From: Streptomyces yangpuensis
Lineage (GTDB): Bacteria; Actinomycetota; Actinomycetes; Streptomycetales; Streptomycetaceae
NCBI RefSeq assembly: GCF_001005295.1
Contig: NZ_LBMK01000002.1
Span: 1,163,406 to 1,208,044, forward strand
Direction of reading: 5' to 3'
Length of the DNA: 44,639 nt
Part shown: positions 10,119 to 18,650 of the stretch, in pieces
Layout: every line of letters begins with the position of its first letter
Position numbering within the stretch: the stretch's first letter is position 1
Notes under the pieces: model-generated
Told to the model about the DNA's origin: nothing
Database searches by the model: none
Seen by the model: the letters and a program-made list of their open reading frames with translations, nothing else
Position numbers and translations under genes: made by a program

Positions 10119-12908
10119 ATGGCCTCAAGTACGTCCGGCAAGGGTTCCCCGAGCACCGCGGGCACTGCGAAGGGCCGCACCGGCCGTACGACGGCGCCCG
10201 CCAAGAAGGCGGCCCCCGCACGCAAGCCACCGGCGAAGAAGGCCGCGGCCGCCAGGCGCGCCCCGGCCAAGAAGGCCGCGGCCAAGCCCGTGCCGTCCCC
10301 GACGAGCGGGGTGCTGCGACTGGTGCGGGCCCTGTGGCTGGGCTGCGCGCACGCGGTCGGTGCGGTCTTCCGCGGGATCGGCAACGGCGCCAGGAACCTC
10401 GACCCGGCCCACCGCAAGGACGGCGTCGCGCTGCTCCTCCTCGCGCTGGCGCTGATCGTCGCCGCCGGCACCTGGTCGAACCTGAGCGGTCCCGTCGGGG
10501 ATCTGGTCACCATGCTGGTCACCGGTGCCTTCGGGCGGCTGGACCTGCTCGTGCCGATACTGCTCGGCGTCATGGCGGTACGTTTCATCCGCCACCCCGA
10601 ACAGACCGACGCCAACGGCCGCATCGGTGTCGGGCTGTCCGCCCTCGTCATCGGCGTCCTCGGCCTGGTCCACATCGCCTGCGGTGCGCCCGGCCGCGAC
10701 GAGGGCACCACCGCCATGCAGAACGCGGGCGGCCTCATCGGCTGGGGTGCCTCCAAGCCGCTGATCTTCACTATGGGTGCGCCGCTGGCCGTGCCCATGC
10801 TGGTGCTGCTCACCGTCTTCGGGCTGCTCGTGGTCACCGCGACCCCGGTCAACGCGATCCCGCAGCGGCTGCGCCGGCTGGGCATCCGGCTCGGGATCGT
10901 CGCCCCGAACGAGTACGACGAGGGCTACGGGGAGGACCCGGGCGGCTCCGTCCGGCACGACCCGGAGCAGTGGCGGGCCCGCTCCGGCGCCGGTGCGGGC
11001 TCCGGGGATCCCGCGGACGCCGCCGAGGAGGAGGCCCTGGCCCGGCGGCGCCGGCCGCGCAGGACCGCCGCCCGGCCGGCGATCGACCGGGAGATGGACG
11101 CCGTCGACGTGGCCGCGGCGGCCGCCGCGGCGCTGGACGGGGTGGTCTACGGCGGTATGCCGCCCTCCCCGCTCGTCGCCGACCTCACCCACGGGATCAC
11201 TCCCGAGCGGGACGGCGCGGAGCGCACCACGCCGGTGCCGACCGCCCGTGGCGAGCGCACCGCGGCGCCGGCCAGGCCTGCCCCGCCCGCCGCGCCCGCG
11301 GAGGAGCCCGCCGAGCGGCCGCACGCCACCACCGCCGCGGCCTCCGGGACGCTGGCGGTGCCCGACCTGACGAAGGCCGCGCCGGAGGCCCAGCCGCTGC
11401 CGCCGCGCGCCGAGCAGCTCCAGCTGCGCGGGGACATCACGTACTCCCTGCCCTCGCTGGACCTGCTGGAGAAGGGCGGGCCCGGCAAGACCCGCAGCGC
11501 CGCCAACGACGCCGTGGTCGCCTCCCTGCGCAACGTGTTCACCGAGTTCAAGGTCGACGCCGACGTCACCGGCTTCACCCGGGGCCCGACGGTCACCCGC
11601 TACGAGGTGACCCTCGGCGCGGCCGTGAAGGTCGAGCGGATCACCGCCCTGACCAAGAACATCGCCTACGCCGTGGCCAGCCCCGACGTGCGGATCATCA
11701 GCCCGATCCCGGGCAAGTCCGCGGTCGGCATCGAGATCCCCAACACCGACCGCGAGATGGTCAACCTGGGCGACGTCCTGCGCCTCGCGGACGCGGCCGA
11801 GGACGACCACCCCATGCTGGTCGCGCTCGGCAAGGACGTCGAGGGCGGCTACGTCATGGCCAACCTCGCCAAGATGCCGCACGTGCTGGTCGCCGGCGCC
11901 ACCGGCTCCGGCAAGTCCTCCTGCATCAACTGCCTGATCACCTCGATCATGGTCCGGGCCACCCCGGAGGACGTCCGGATGGTCCTCGTCGACCCCAAGC
12001 GGGTCGAGCTGACGGCGTACGAGGGCATCCCGCACCTGATCACGCCGATCATCACCAACCCCAAGCGGGCCGCCGAGGCGCTCCAGTGGGTCGTGCGCGA
12101 GATGGACCTGCGCTACGACGACCTCGCCGCCTTCGGCTACCGGCACATCGACGACTTCAACCGGGCGATCCGGGACGGGAAGATCAAACTGCCGCCGGGC
12201 AGCGAGCGCGAGCTCAACCCCTACCCGTACCTGCTCGTGATCGTCGACGAGCTGGCCGACCTGATGATGGTGGCCCCGCGGGACGTCGAGGACTCCATCG
12301 TCCGCATCACCCAGCTGGCCCGCGCCGCCGGCATCCACCTGGTGCTCGCCACCCAGCGGCCCTCGGTGGACGTGGTCACCGGGCTGATCAAGGCGAACGT
12401 GCCCTCGCGGCTCGCGTTCGCCACGTCCTCGCTCGCCGACAGCCGGGTCATCCTCGACCAGCCCGGCGCCGAGAAGCTCATCGGCAAGGGCGACGGGCTG
12501 TTCCTCCCGATGGGCGCGAACAAGCCCGTCCGCCTCCAGGGCGCCTTCGTCACCGAGGACGAGATCGCCGGGATCGTCCAGCACTGCAAGGACCAGATGG
12601 CGCCGGTCTTCCGGGACGACGTCACCGTGGGGCAGAAGCAGAAGAAGGAGATCGACGAGGAGATCGGCGACGACCTGGACCTGCTGTGCCAGGCGGCGGA
12701 ACTGGTCGTGACCACGCAGTTCGGCTCCACCTCGATGCTCCAGCGCAAGCTGCGGGTGGGCTTCGCGAAGGCCGGGCGGCTCATGGACCTCATGGAGTCG
12801 CGGGGCATCGTCGGCCCGAGCGAGGGTTCGAAGGCCCGCGATGTCCTGCTCAAGGCAGACGAGCTGGACGGGGTGCTCGCGGTCATCCGCGGCGAGACGG
12901 ATTCGTAG
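10119..12908 (+). CDS. ftsK: FtsK/SpoIIIE DNA translocase
   Basis: This 929-residue motor pumps chromosomal DNA through closing septa, which matters during sporulation septation in Streptomyces. The N-terminus is basic and Lys/Ala/Pro-rich. About four membrane helices follow (for example DGVALLLLALALIVAAGTW and LDLLVPILLGVMAVRFI), then an acidic, Pro/Ala-rich linker. The motor domain has Walker A GATGSGKS (Lys599), Walker B LLVIVDELADLMM and the LATQRPSVDVVTGLIKANVPSR motif. The C-terminal winged-helix gamma domain (AAELVVTTQFGSTSMLQRKL) reads the orienting sequences. I chose ATG 10119. TAACCT (10106-10111) lies seven bases upstream, so the mRNA may be leaderless. GTG 10083 is an alternative that adds 12 residues. 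Confidence 0.95.
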   Translation: MASSTSGKGSPSTAGTAKGRTGRTTAPAKKAAPARKPPAKKAAAARRAPAKKAAAKPVPSPTSGVLRLVRALWLGCAHAVGAVFRGIGNGARNLDPAHRKDGVALLLLALALIVAAGTWSNLSGPVGDLVTMLVTGAFGRLDLLVPILLGVMAVRFIRHPEQTDANGRIGVGLSALVIGVLGLVHIACGAPGRDEGTTAMQNAGGLIGWGASKPLIFTMGAPLAVPMLVLLTVFGLLVVTATPVNAIPQRLRRLGIRLGIVAPNEYDEGYGEDPGGSVRHDPEQWRARSGAGAGSGDPADAAEEEALARRRRPRRTAARPAIDREMDAVDVAAAAAAALDGVVYGGMPPSPLVADLTHGITPERDGAERTTPVPTARGERTAAPARPAPPAAPAEEPAERPHATTAAASGTLAVPDLTKAAPEAQPLPPRAEQLQLRGDITYSLPSLDLLEKGGPGKTRSAANDAVVASLRNVFTEFKVDADVTGFTRGPTVTRYEVTLGAAVKVERITALTKNIAYAVASPDVRIISPIPGKSAVGIEIPNTDREMVNLGDVLRLADAAEDDHPMLVALGKDVEGGYVMANLAKMPHVLVAGATGSGKSSCINCLITSIMVRATPEDVRMVLVDPKRVELTAYEGIPHLITPIITNPKRAAEALQWVVREMDLRYDDLAAFGYRHIDDFNRAIRDGKIKLPPGSERELNPYPYLLVIVDELADLMMVAPRDVEDSIVRITQLARAAGIHLVLATQRPSVDVVTGLIKANVPSRLAFATSSLADSRVILDQPGAEKLIGKGDGLFLPMGANKPVRLQGAFVTEDEIAGIVQHCKDQMAPVFRDDVTVGQKQKKEIDEEIGDDLDLLCQAAELVVTTQFGSTSMLQRKLRVGFAKAGRLMDLMESRGIVGPSEGSKARDVLLKADELDGVLAVIRGETDS

Positions 12909-13128
12909 CCGTTCGGCGGGCAACCGTTTCCCTTGGGCCCGCGTCAAGTTGAAGAGAAGTGGCGGCACCGCGCACGACATCGCGTACGGCGTCGGGCCGC
13001 CACGCCGGAGGGGACCTTCCCACACCATTCGGATGGCGTAGGAAGAGCACCCTCCGGTTGCTCCACCCTTTCGTACCCCCCCTAGACTGGACATCCAGCA
13101 GGTGGCTACACGCTCGAAAGGCGCCCTT
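12909..13128 (+). promoter_or_regulatory. ftsK - rodZ-like intergenic region with candidate promoter
   Basis: This 220-bp gap carries a plausible vegetative promoter near its end: TTGCTC at 13058-13063, a 19-base spacer and TAGACT at 13083-13088. The ribosome site GAAAGG follows at about 13115-13120. An inverted repeat, GTGGCGGC near 12959 and GCCGCCAC near 12994, could fold into a weak loop-rich hairpin after ftsK. Confidence 0.4.
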
Positions 13129-14028
13129 GTGTCCATCGGCAACTCCAACTCCCCCGAAGAAGAGCGGCCTTCGACCGACGACCGGTCCGAGGACCGTCTC
13201 GTCGAACGTTCCGTCGAAGAGCCGTCCATCGGGACGGCCCTCAAGAAGGCCCGGATCGCCGCCGGGCTCACAGTCGACGAGGTCAGTTCCCTCACCCGCG
13301 TGCGCATCCCGATCGTGCACGCGATCGAAGAGGACGACTTCACGCGGTGCGGCGGCGACGTCTACGCCCGCGGCCACATCCGTACGCTCGCCCGCGCCGT
13401 CCACCTCGACCCGGTACCCCTGGTCGAGAGCTACGACGCGGCCCACGGCGGCCGGCCGGCACCCACCCCCGCCGCGCCGATGTTCGAGGCCGAGCGGATC
13501 CGCCCCGAGCGGCAGCGGCCCAACTGGACCGCCGCCATGGTCGCCGCCATCGTCGCCGTGATCGGCTTCGTGGCCTTCACCGCCTTCAGCGGTGGCGACG
13601 AGAAGGAAAAGCGCCCGGTGGCGGAAGGTTCCGCCTCCCCCAAGCCCGCACCCAAGCAGACGGGCGGCAAGCCGTCCGCCCAGCCCTCGCAGGCACCCCC
13701 GCAGGCCGCCAAGCCGGAGCCCTCGGACAGTGCCATCGCGGCCGCGCCCAAGGACCTCGTCACCGTCGTCCTGACGGCCGACACGGGCGAGAGCTGGATC
13801 TCCGCGAAGGACTCCACGGGCCGGCTGCTCTTCGACGGCACCCTCGTGCAGGGCGAGTCGAAGACCTTCACGGACAAGGAGTCCGTCGACCTCGTGCTCG
13901 GCGACGCCGGAGTCGTGAAGCTGTTCGTGAACGGCAAGGAGATCAAGGACGACTTCCAGCCGGGTCAGGTGGAACGTCTCACCTACACCAAGGAGGACCC
14001 CTCCCGTGATCAGCCGCAGGCGGGCTGA
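13129..14028 (+). CDS. RodZ-like membrane protein: HTH_25, one transmembrane helix, DUF4115
   Basis: The 299-residue protein has a cytoplasmic helix-turn-helix (SIGTALKKARIAAGLTVDEV ... LTRVRIPIVHAIEEDDF, ~35-95). A single membrane helix follows (AAMVAAIVAVIGFVAFTAF, ~135-153). Next is a Pro/Ala/Lys-rich stalk, then an extracellular DUF4115 domain (VTVVLTADTGESWISAKDS ... FVNGKEIKDDF). This is the RodZ architecture, which links MreB to the cell-wall machinery. In streptomycetes the gene sits between ftsK and rimO. The start is GTG 13129, preceded by GAAAGG at seven to eight bases. The role in cell shape is inferred from the family. Confidence 0.85.
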   Translation: MSIGNSNSPEEERPSTDDRSEDRLVERSVEEPSIGTALKKARIAAGLTVDEVSSLTRVRIPIVHAIEEDDFTRCGGDVYARGHIRTLARAVHLDPVPLVESYDAAHGGRPAPTPAAPMFEAERIRPERQRPNWTAAMVAAIVAVIGFVAFTAFSGGDEKEKRPVAEGSASPKPAPKQTGGKPSAQPSQAPPQAAKPEPSDSAIAAAPKDLVTVVLTADTGESWISAKDSTGRLLFDGTLVQGESKTFTDKESVDLVLGDAGVVKLFVNGKEIKDDFQPGQVERLTYTKEDPSRDQPQAG

Positions 14029-14066
14029 CCGAGGGGCCGTCTCCAGGCGGAAGGCGTGATCCGGGG

Positions 14067-14095
14067 TCCCCGGGGTGCTGCGAGCACCCCGGGGA
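14067..14095 (+). terminator. Hairpin between rodZ-like gene and rimO
   Basis: A 13-bp stem, TCCCCGGGGTGCT (14067-14079) and AGCACCCCGGGGA (14083-14095), closes a 3-base GCG loop 38 bp after the rodZ-like stop. It is followed by TCTTGG rather than a U-run, as is common for Streptomyces terminators. Confidence 0.7.
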
Positions 14096-14154
14096 TCTTG
14101 GTGTGCGGGGACGCGCGGCCGGGGCCCGCGCCGGGACGAAGTAGTCTTGAGTCC

Positions 14155-15660
14155 ATGCCCGAACGCCGTACCGTCGCCCTTGTCACTCTTGGCTGCGCCC
14201 GTAACGAGGTGGACTCGGAGGAGCTCGCAGGCCGCTTGGCGGCGGATGGCTGGGAGCTCGTCGAGGACGCCGCCGACGCGGACGTAGCCGTCGTCAACAC
14301 CTGTGGCTTCGTCGAAGCCGCCAAGAAGGACTCCGTAGACGCCCTGCTGGAAGCCAACGATCTCAAGGATCACGGCAAGACCCAGGCCGTCGTCGCCGTC
14401 GGCTGCATGGCCGAGCGCTACGGCAAGGAGCTCGCCGAGGCCCTTCCCGAGGCCGACGGGGTCCTCGGCTTCGACGACTACGCCGACATCTCCAACCGCC
14501 TCCAGGTCATCCTCAGCGGGGGCAGTGTCGAAGCCCACACCCCCCGCGACCGCCGCCAGCTGCTGCCCATCAGCCCCGCCGCCCGCCAGGCCGCCGACGT
14601 CGCCCTCCCCGGGCACGCCCAGGCGCCCGCCGAGGAGCCCGCAGAGGCCCCCGCGGACCTGCCGGAGGGCCTCGCGCCCGCCTCGGGCCCGCGCGCCCCG
14701 CTGCGCCGCCGCCTGGACAAGAGCCCGGTGGCCTCGGTCAAGCTGGCCTCCGGCTGCGACCGGCGCTGCTCCTTCTGCGCCATCCCCTCCTTCCGCGGAT
14801 CCTTCATCTCCCGCCGCCCCGGCGACGTGCTGGGCGAGACCCGCTGGCTCGCCGAGCAGGGCGTCAAGGAGATCATGCTGGTCTCCGAGAACAACACCTC
14901 GTACGGCAAGGACCTCGGCGACATCCGGCTGCTGGAGACCCTGCTGCCCGAGCTCGCCGCCGTCGACGGCATCGAGCGCGTCCGCGTCAGCTACCTCCAG
15001 CCCGCCGAGATGCGCCCGGGCCTGATCGACGTGCTGACCTCGACGCCCAAGGTCGTGCCGTACTTCGACCTGTCCTTCCAGCACTCGGCCCCCGACGTGC
15101 TGCGGGCCATGCGCCGCTTCGGCGACACCGACCGCTTCCTGGAGCTGCTGGACACCATCCGCTCCAAGGCCCCGCAGGCCGGCGTCCGCTCGAACTTCAT
15201 CGTCGGCTTCCCCGGCGAGACGGAAGCCGACTTCGCCGAGCTGGAGCGTTTCCTCACCCACGCCCGCCTGGACGCGATCGGTGTCTTCGGCTACTCCGAC
15301 GAGGACGGCACCGAGGCCGTCACCTACGAGAACAAGCTGGACGAGGACACGATCGCCGAGCGCCTCGCGCACATGCAGCGGCTCGCCGAGGAGCTCACCG
15401 CCCAGCGTGCGGAAGAGCGGATCGGCGAGACCCTGGAAGTGCTCGTGGAGACGGTCGTCCCCTTCGACGAGGCCGAGGAGAGCGAGGGAGCCTACGGGCG
15501 CGCCGCGCACCAGGCCCCCGAAACCGACGGCCAGGTCGTCTTCACCGACGGCACGGGCCTGGTCCCCGGGCGTATCGTCACGGCGAAGGTGGTCGGCACC
15601 CTGGGAGTGGACCTGGTGGCCGAGCCCCTGGACTTCGACTTCGAGGAGGCGGCCGGATGA
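14155..15660 (+). CDS. rimO: RimO, ribosomal protein uS12 Asp methylthiotransferase
   Basis: RimO adds a methylthio group to the conserved aspartate of ribosomal protein uS12 using two [4Fe-4S] clusters and SAM. The UPF0004 domain shows its three cysteines: Cys14 ([11 protein letters not shown]), Cys50 (NTCGF) and Cys84 (VGCMAERY). The radical-SAM cluster is CDRRCSFC (Cys201, Cys205, Cys208), followed by the typical [17 protein letters not shown] domain ends the protein. At 501 residues it is longer than the ~440 of E. coli RimO because of an Ala/Pro-rich insert at about residues 138-185. Its stop overlaps the pgsA start (ATGA). Confidence 0.95.
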   Translation: MPERRTVALVTLGCARNEVDSEELAGRLAADGWELVEDAADADVAVVNTCGFVEAAKKDSVDALLEANDLKDHGKTQAVVAVGCMAERYGKELAEALPEADGVLGFDDYADISNRLQVILSGGSVEAHTPRDRRQLLPISPAARQAADVALPGHAQAPAEEPAEAPADLPEGLAPASGPRAPLRRRLDKSPVASVKLASGCDRRCSFCAIPSFRGSFISRRPGDVLGETRWLAEQGVKEIMLVSENNTSYGKDLGDIRLLETLLPELAAVDGIERVRVSYLQPAEMRPGLIDVLTSTPKVVPYFDLSFQHSAPDVLRAMRRFGDTDRFLELLDTIRSKAPQAGVRSNFIVGFPGETEADFAELERFLTHARLDAIGVFGYSDEDGTEAVTYENKLDEDTIAERLAHMQRLAEELTAQRAEERIGETLEVLVETVVPFDEAEESEGAYGRAAHQAPETDGQVVFTDGTGLVPGRIVTAKVVGTLGVDLVAEPLDFDFEEAAG

Positions 15661-16313
15661 CCGGTGTCCCGGCATCTGCGGCGGGCGGGACCGGCCGCCG
15701 GCCCGTACCCGGCGCGAAGCTGGGGGCCGCGGCGGTCGATCAGGCCAGCCTGTGGAACATCGCCAACATCCTGACGATGATCCGGCTCGTGCTGGTGCCG
15801 GGATTCGTCCTGCTGCTGCTCGCCGACGGCGGGTACGACCCGGCGTGGCGGGCCTGGGCCTGGGCGGCGTTCGCCGTCGCCATGATCACGGACATCTTCG
15901 ACGGGCACCTGGCCCGGACGTACAACCTGGTCACGGACTTCGGCAAGATCGCCGACCCCATCGCCGACAAGGCGATCATGGGGTCGGCGCTGATCTGTCT
16001 CTCCTGGCTGGGTGACCTCCCGTGGTGGGTGACCGGGGTGATCCTCGGACGCGAGCTCGGGATCACGCTGCTGCGCTTCTGGGTCATCCGCTACGGCGTG
16101 ATTCCGGCCAGCCGCGGCGGCAAGCTGAAGACGCTGGCCCAGGGCACGGCCGTGGGCATGTACGTCCTCGCACTGACCGGTGCGCTGGCGACGATGCGCT
16201 TCTGGGTGATGGCGATCGCGGTCGTGCTGACCGTCGTCACCGGTTTGGACTACATCCGCCAGGCGATCGTGCTGCGTCGCAGGGGTATCGCCGCGGAGCG
16301 GGCCGCGCGGTGA
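15657..16313 (+). CDS. pgsA: CDP-diacylglycerol--glycerol-3-phosphate 3-phosphatidyltransferase
   Basis: This integral membrane enzyme of 218 residues makes phosphatidylglycerol phosphate from CDP-diacylglycerol and glycerol-3-phosphate. The CDP-alcohol phosphatidyltransferase signature is complete: D-x2-D-G-x2-A-R-x8-G-x3-D-x3-D, seen as DIFDGHLAR ... [10 protein letters not shown]. About five to six hydrophobic helices flank it. The N-terminal 30 residues are Gly/Ala/Pro-rich and variable. It is translationally coupled on both sides, with ATGA overlap with rimO and GTGA overlap with the CinA-like gene. The rimO-pgsA-cinA-clgR order is typical of actinobacteria. Confidence 0.95.
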   Translation: MTGVPASAAGGTGRRPVPGAKLGAAAVDQASLWNIANILTMIRLVLVPGFVLLLLADGGYDPAWRAWAWAAFAVAMITDIFDGHLARTYNLVTDFGKIADPIADKAIMGSALICLSWLGDLPWWVTGVILGRELGITLLRFWVIRYGVIPASRGGKLKTLAQGTAVGMYVLALTGALATMRFWVMAIAVVLTVVTGLDYIRQAIVLRRRGIAAERAAR

Positions 16314-16876
16314 CCGGAGGGGCGGGGGATTCTCCGGAGGCGAGGGGGCGTGCCGGAGCGCGCGAGGGGCGCACAGTCGCTGCGTACGCGCTCCAGCTGC
16401 TCGCGGAGAGTGACCAGACCCTCGCTGTCGCGGAATCCCTGACCGGCGGCATGGTCGCGGCCGAGATCACGGCCGTTCCCGGGGCCTCCCGGTCCTTCCG
16501 CGGCTCGGTCACGGCGTACGCGACGGAGATCAAGTACCGGGTCCTGGGCGTGGACGCCGCCCTGCTGGCCGCCGAGGGTGCGGTGAACGCCCAGGTGGCG
16601 GCTGAGATGGCGGCCGGTGTCCGCCGGGTGATGGGCGCTTCGTGGGGAATCGCGACGACCGGGGTGGCCGGTCCCGAGCCGCAGGACGGGCAGCCGGTGG
16701 GCACCGTTTTCGTCGCCGTGGACGGTCCGAAGGGCAGGAAAACGGTCCCGCTGAGGTTGAACGGCTCCCGGGCGGAAATTCGTAGGGAGAGTGCACGCAC
16801 AGTGCTCGAGCTTCTCGCGGACGAACTCCGAGAGAATGCGCGGGGGCAGGATACGGAACAGAACGGGGGGATTTGA
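16310..16876 (+). CDS. pncC: CinA C-terminal domain protein (nicotinamide-nucleotide amidase, PncC type)
   Basis: The 188-residue protein consists of the CinA C-terminal domain alone, without the N-terminal molybdopterin-binding-like COG1058 half. Family motifs are LAVAESLTGGMVAAEIT (with the catalytic Ser and Lys region SFRGSVTAYATEIKYRVLGV), GIATTGVAGPEPQDGQPVGTV and a C-terminal helix RRESARTVLELL. Family members deamidate NMN in pyridine nucleotide recycling. The GTG start overlaps the pgsA stop by four bases. Often annotated simply as cinA. Confidence 0.9.
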   Translation: MTGGAGDSPEARGRAGAREGRTVAAYALQLLAESDQTLAVAESLTGGMVAAEITAVPGASRSFRGSVTAYATEIKYRVLGVDAALLAAEGAVNAQVAAEMAAGVRRVMGASWGIATTGVAGPEPQDGQPVGTVFVAVDGPKGRKTVPLRLNGSRAEIRRESARTVLELLADELRENARGQDTEQNGGI

Positions 16877-16985
16877 TGTTTGCAGCCCTGAGTGAACACG
16901 ACATCGCTCCCCGCACGGCCGCGGCGCGAGGCGGTACGGTGGGGCGTGAAGGATGCGGCTACACGGTCAGAGGAGGGAGCCACCG

Positions 16986-17363
16986 ATGATTCTGCTCCGT
17001 CGCCTGCTGGGTGACGTGCTGCGTCGGCAGCGCCAGCGCCAGGGCCGTACTCTGCGCGAAGTCTCCTCGTCGGCCCGAGTTTCGCTCGGCTATCTCTCCG
17101 AGGTGGAGCGGGGGCAGAAGGAGGCATCCTCCGAGCTGCTCTCCGCGATCTGCGACGCGTTGGACGTACGGATGTCCGAGCTGATGCGCGAAGTCAGTGA
17201 CGAACTGTCGCTCGCTGAGCTGGCACAGTCGGCTGCGGCAAGCGAACCGGTGAGCGTACCGGTCCGCCCGATGCTCAATTCGGTCTCGATGGCTTCGGTC
17301 GCCGGTCCGGAACGGGTGACCATCAAGGCGCCTGCGGAAGCGGTGAATGTAGTAGCCGCGTGA
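16986..17363 (+). CDS. clgR: ClgR-type XRE family regulator of Clp protease and Lon genes
   Basis: This is a 125-residue XRE helix-turn-helix protein ([25 protein letters not shown], residues ~20-50) with a short C-terminal tail. Its position directly after pgsA-cinA and its size match ClgR, which activates clpP1P2, clpC and lon in Streptomyces, corynebacteria and mycobacteria. The protein ends in Val-Ala-Ala; the terminal Ala-Ala is the degradation signal known to make ClgR a ClpP substrate in S. lividans. The ribosome site GGAGGGAG stands about six to eight bases before the ATG. A 37-codon open frame bridges the gap from pncC (see findings). Confidence 0.88.
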   Translation: MILLRRLLGDVLRRQRQRQGRTLREVSSSARVSLGYLSEVERGQKEASSELLSAICDALDVRMSELMREVSDELSLAELAQSAAASEPVSVPVRPMLNSVSMASVAGPERVTIKAPAEAVNVVAA

Positions 17364-17387
17364 GCGAGCACGTGCGTGTTTGAGCTT

Positions 17388-17435
17388 GGCCGGAGCCCCG
17401 GCCGGTGCGTGGAGCACCGGACGGGGCTCCCGGCC
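17388..17435 (+). terminator. Terminator hairpin after clgR
   Basis: Two nested inverted repeats lie 25 bp after the clgR stop: outer GGCCGGAGCCCC (17388-17399) with GGGGCTCCCGGCC (17423-17435, one bulged C), and inner CCGGTGC with GCACCGG. They form one long GC-rich hairpin without a U-run. Confidence 0.6.
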
Positions 17436-17505
17436 GTTCTGGGTGCGGGCACGGGGGGCGTGCGAGACGATGGGGCCGTCCGGGTCCCGGCCCCTGGAGG
17501 TGTCA

Positions 17506-17850
17506 GTGCGGACATCGCTGCGCATAACCGCGGTGTCGGCCTTCGCGCTGACGGTGGGGGCCCTGTGGTGGTGGGCCGTGCTCCGGCTGGTGCTGGCCCC
17601 CGAGGAGTCGGGTGCCGTGGAGGGCGCGGTGGCCGTGAGCGGCTGGAGCCTGGGGCTGCTGCCCGTGCACTGCGTACCGGCGCCCCTGCGCGGCGCCCGG
17701 CGGCGGGCCGGCCGGGACGCCCGGGATGCCGGGGCCGGCTCGGGGGCCGGTGACGGCGCGGTGCGGGCGGCCAGGGCGGCCGGCCCTGCCGACGCGGCTA
17801 CCAGGGCATCGACACGCCGCCGTTCGGACGCAGGATCTGGCCCGTCATGA
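17506..17850 (+). CDS. Small hypothetical membrane protein downstream of clgR
   Basis: A 114-residue protein begins at GTG 17506 five bases after GGAGG (17496-17500). Residues ~5-26 (ITAVSAFALTVGALWWWAVL) and ~34-52 are hydrophobic and could form a membrane hairpin. The rest is Arg/Ala/Gly-rich and low complexity. I do not recognise a family. The 3' end overlaps the convergent SDR gene by 53 bp, so the tail may be longer than what is functional. An in-frame ATG at 17470 is an alternative start with a weaker ribosome site. Confidence 0.55.
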   Translation: MRTSLRITAVSAFALTVGALWWWAVLRLVLAPEESGAVEGAVAVSGWSLGLLPVHCVPAPLRGARRRAGRDARDAGAGSGAGDGAVRAARAAGPADAATRASTRRRSDAGSGPS

Positions 17851-18586
17851 ACGACGAGGCGTCCGAGGCCAGGTAGAGCACCGCCTGCGCGATGTCCTCC
17901 GGCTCGCCGACCCGGCGCAGGGGGGACATGCGGACCATGGCCGCCTCGGTCTGCGCCTGGACCTCGGGACTGTGCTTGTCGGTCATCGGGGTGCGGATCC
18001 AGCCGGGGGCGACGGCGTTGACCCGTATGCCGTGCGGGCCGGTCTCGGTGGCGAGGGTCCTGGTCAGCTGGACGACGGCGGCCTTGGAGGCGCTGTAGCA
18101 GAGCAGGCCGGGCTGGGCGGCGTCCACGGCGCCGGAGGCCATCGTGACGATCGATCCGGGGCGGCCCGCGGCGATCATGGCGCGGGCGGCCTCCTGGCAG
18201 GTGCGCAGGACTCCCTTGAAATTGACGTCCAGGACCCGGTCGAGGTCCTCGTCGGCCGTCTCCAGGACGCTGCTGGTGTGCATGATCCCGGCGATGGCGG
18301 CGGCGATGTCGAGCGGGCCCGCCGCGGTGACGGCCGCCCGGAGCGCGGCCCGGTCGGTGACGTCGAGGGGGTGGACGGTGACGCCGCCGCCACGACCGCC
18401 ACCGCCACCGGCCTCGGCGGCCAGGGCGGCCGTCCCGGCCAGTCCCTGTTCGTCGCGGTCCGCGCAGTGCACGTGGGCGCCGGCCGTGGCGAGCAGGACG
18501 GCGGTGGCGCGGCCGATGCCGCCGGCGGCTCCGGTGACCAGGGCGGTGCGGCCGGCGAGGTCGTACGAGGCTGTGGGTGTGGGCAT
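17798..18586 (-). CDS. Short-chain dehydrogenase/reductase (SDR) family oxidoreductase
   Basis: A 262-residue classical SDR. It has the Rossmann motif TGAAGGIG near the N-terminus and an acidic DRDE after the second strand. A short Gly-rich insert (GGGGGRGGG) precedes the LDVTD motif. The catalytic serine lies in TMASG, the YSASK motif gives catalytic Tyr and Lys, and NAVAPGWIRTPM follows. The usual NNAG-like motif reads AAIAG, a variant of the NAG motif. Substrate unknown; about the normal 250-residue length. I start at ATG 18586; a TTG 12 codons upstream keeps the frame but offers no better ribosome site. It lies 64 bp downstream of the Nei glycosylase on the same strand. Confidence 0.85.
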   Translation of the reverse strand: MPTPTASYDLAGRTALVTGAAGGIGRATAVLLATAGAHVHCADRDEQGLAGTAALAAEAGGGGGRGGGVTVHPLDVTDRAALRAAVTAAGPLDIAAAIAGIMHTSSVLETADEDLDRVLDVNFKGVLRTCQEAARAMIAAGRPGSIVTMASGAVDAAQPGLLCYSASKAAVVQLTRTLATETGPHGIRVNAVAPGWIRTPMTDKHSPEVQAQTEAAMVRMSPLRRVGEPEDIAQAVLYLASDASSFMTGQILRPNGGVSMPW

Positions 18587-18650
18587 GCCGGGACGGTACG
18601 ACCGGATCTGACGAACCGTCAATCACCGCGTCCGGTCCTGCTCCGGAGCC

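Noticed and set aside
10125..13343. 1072-codon minus-strand frame over ftsK
   Set aside because: Antisense shadow; FtsK motifs on the plus strand are complete.
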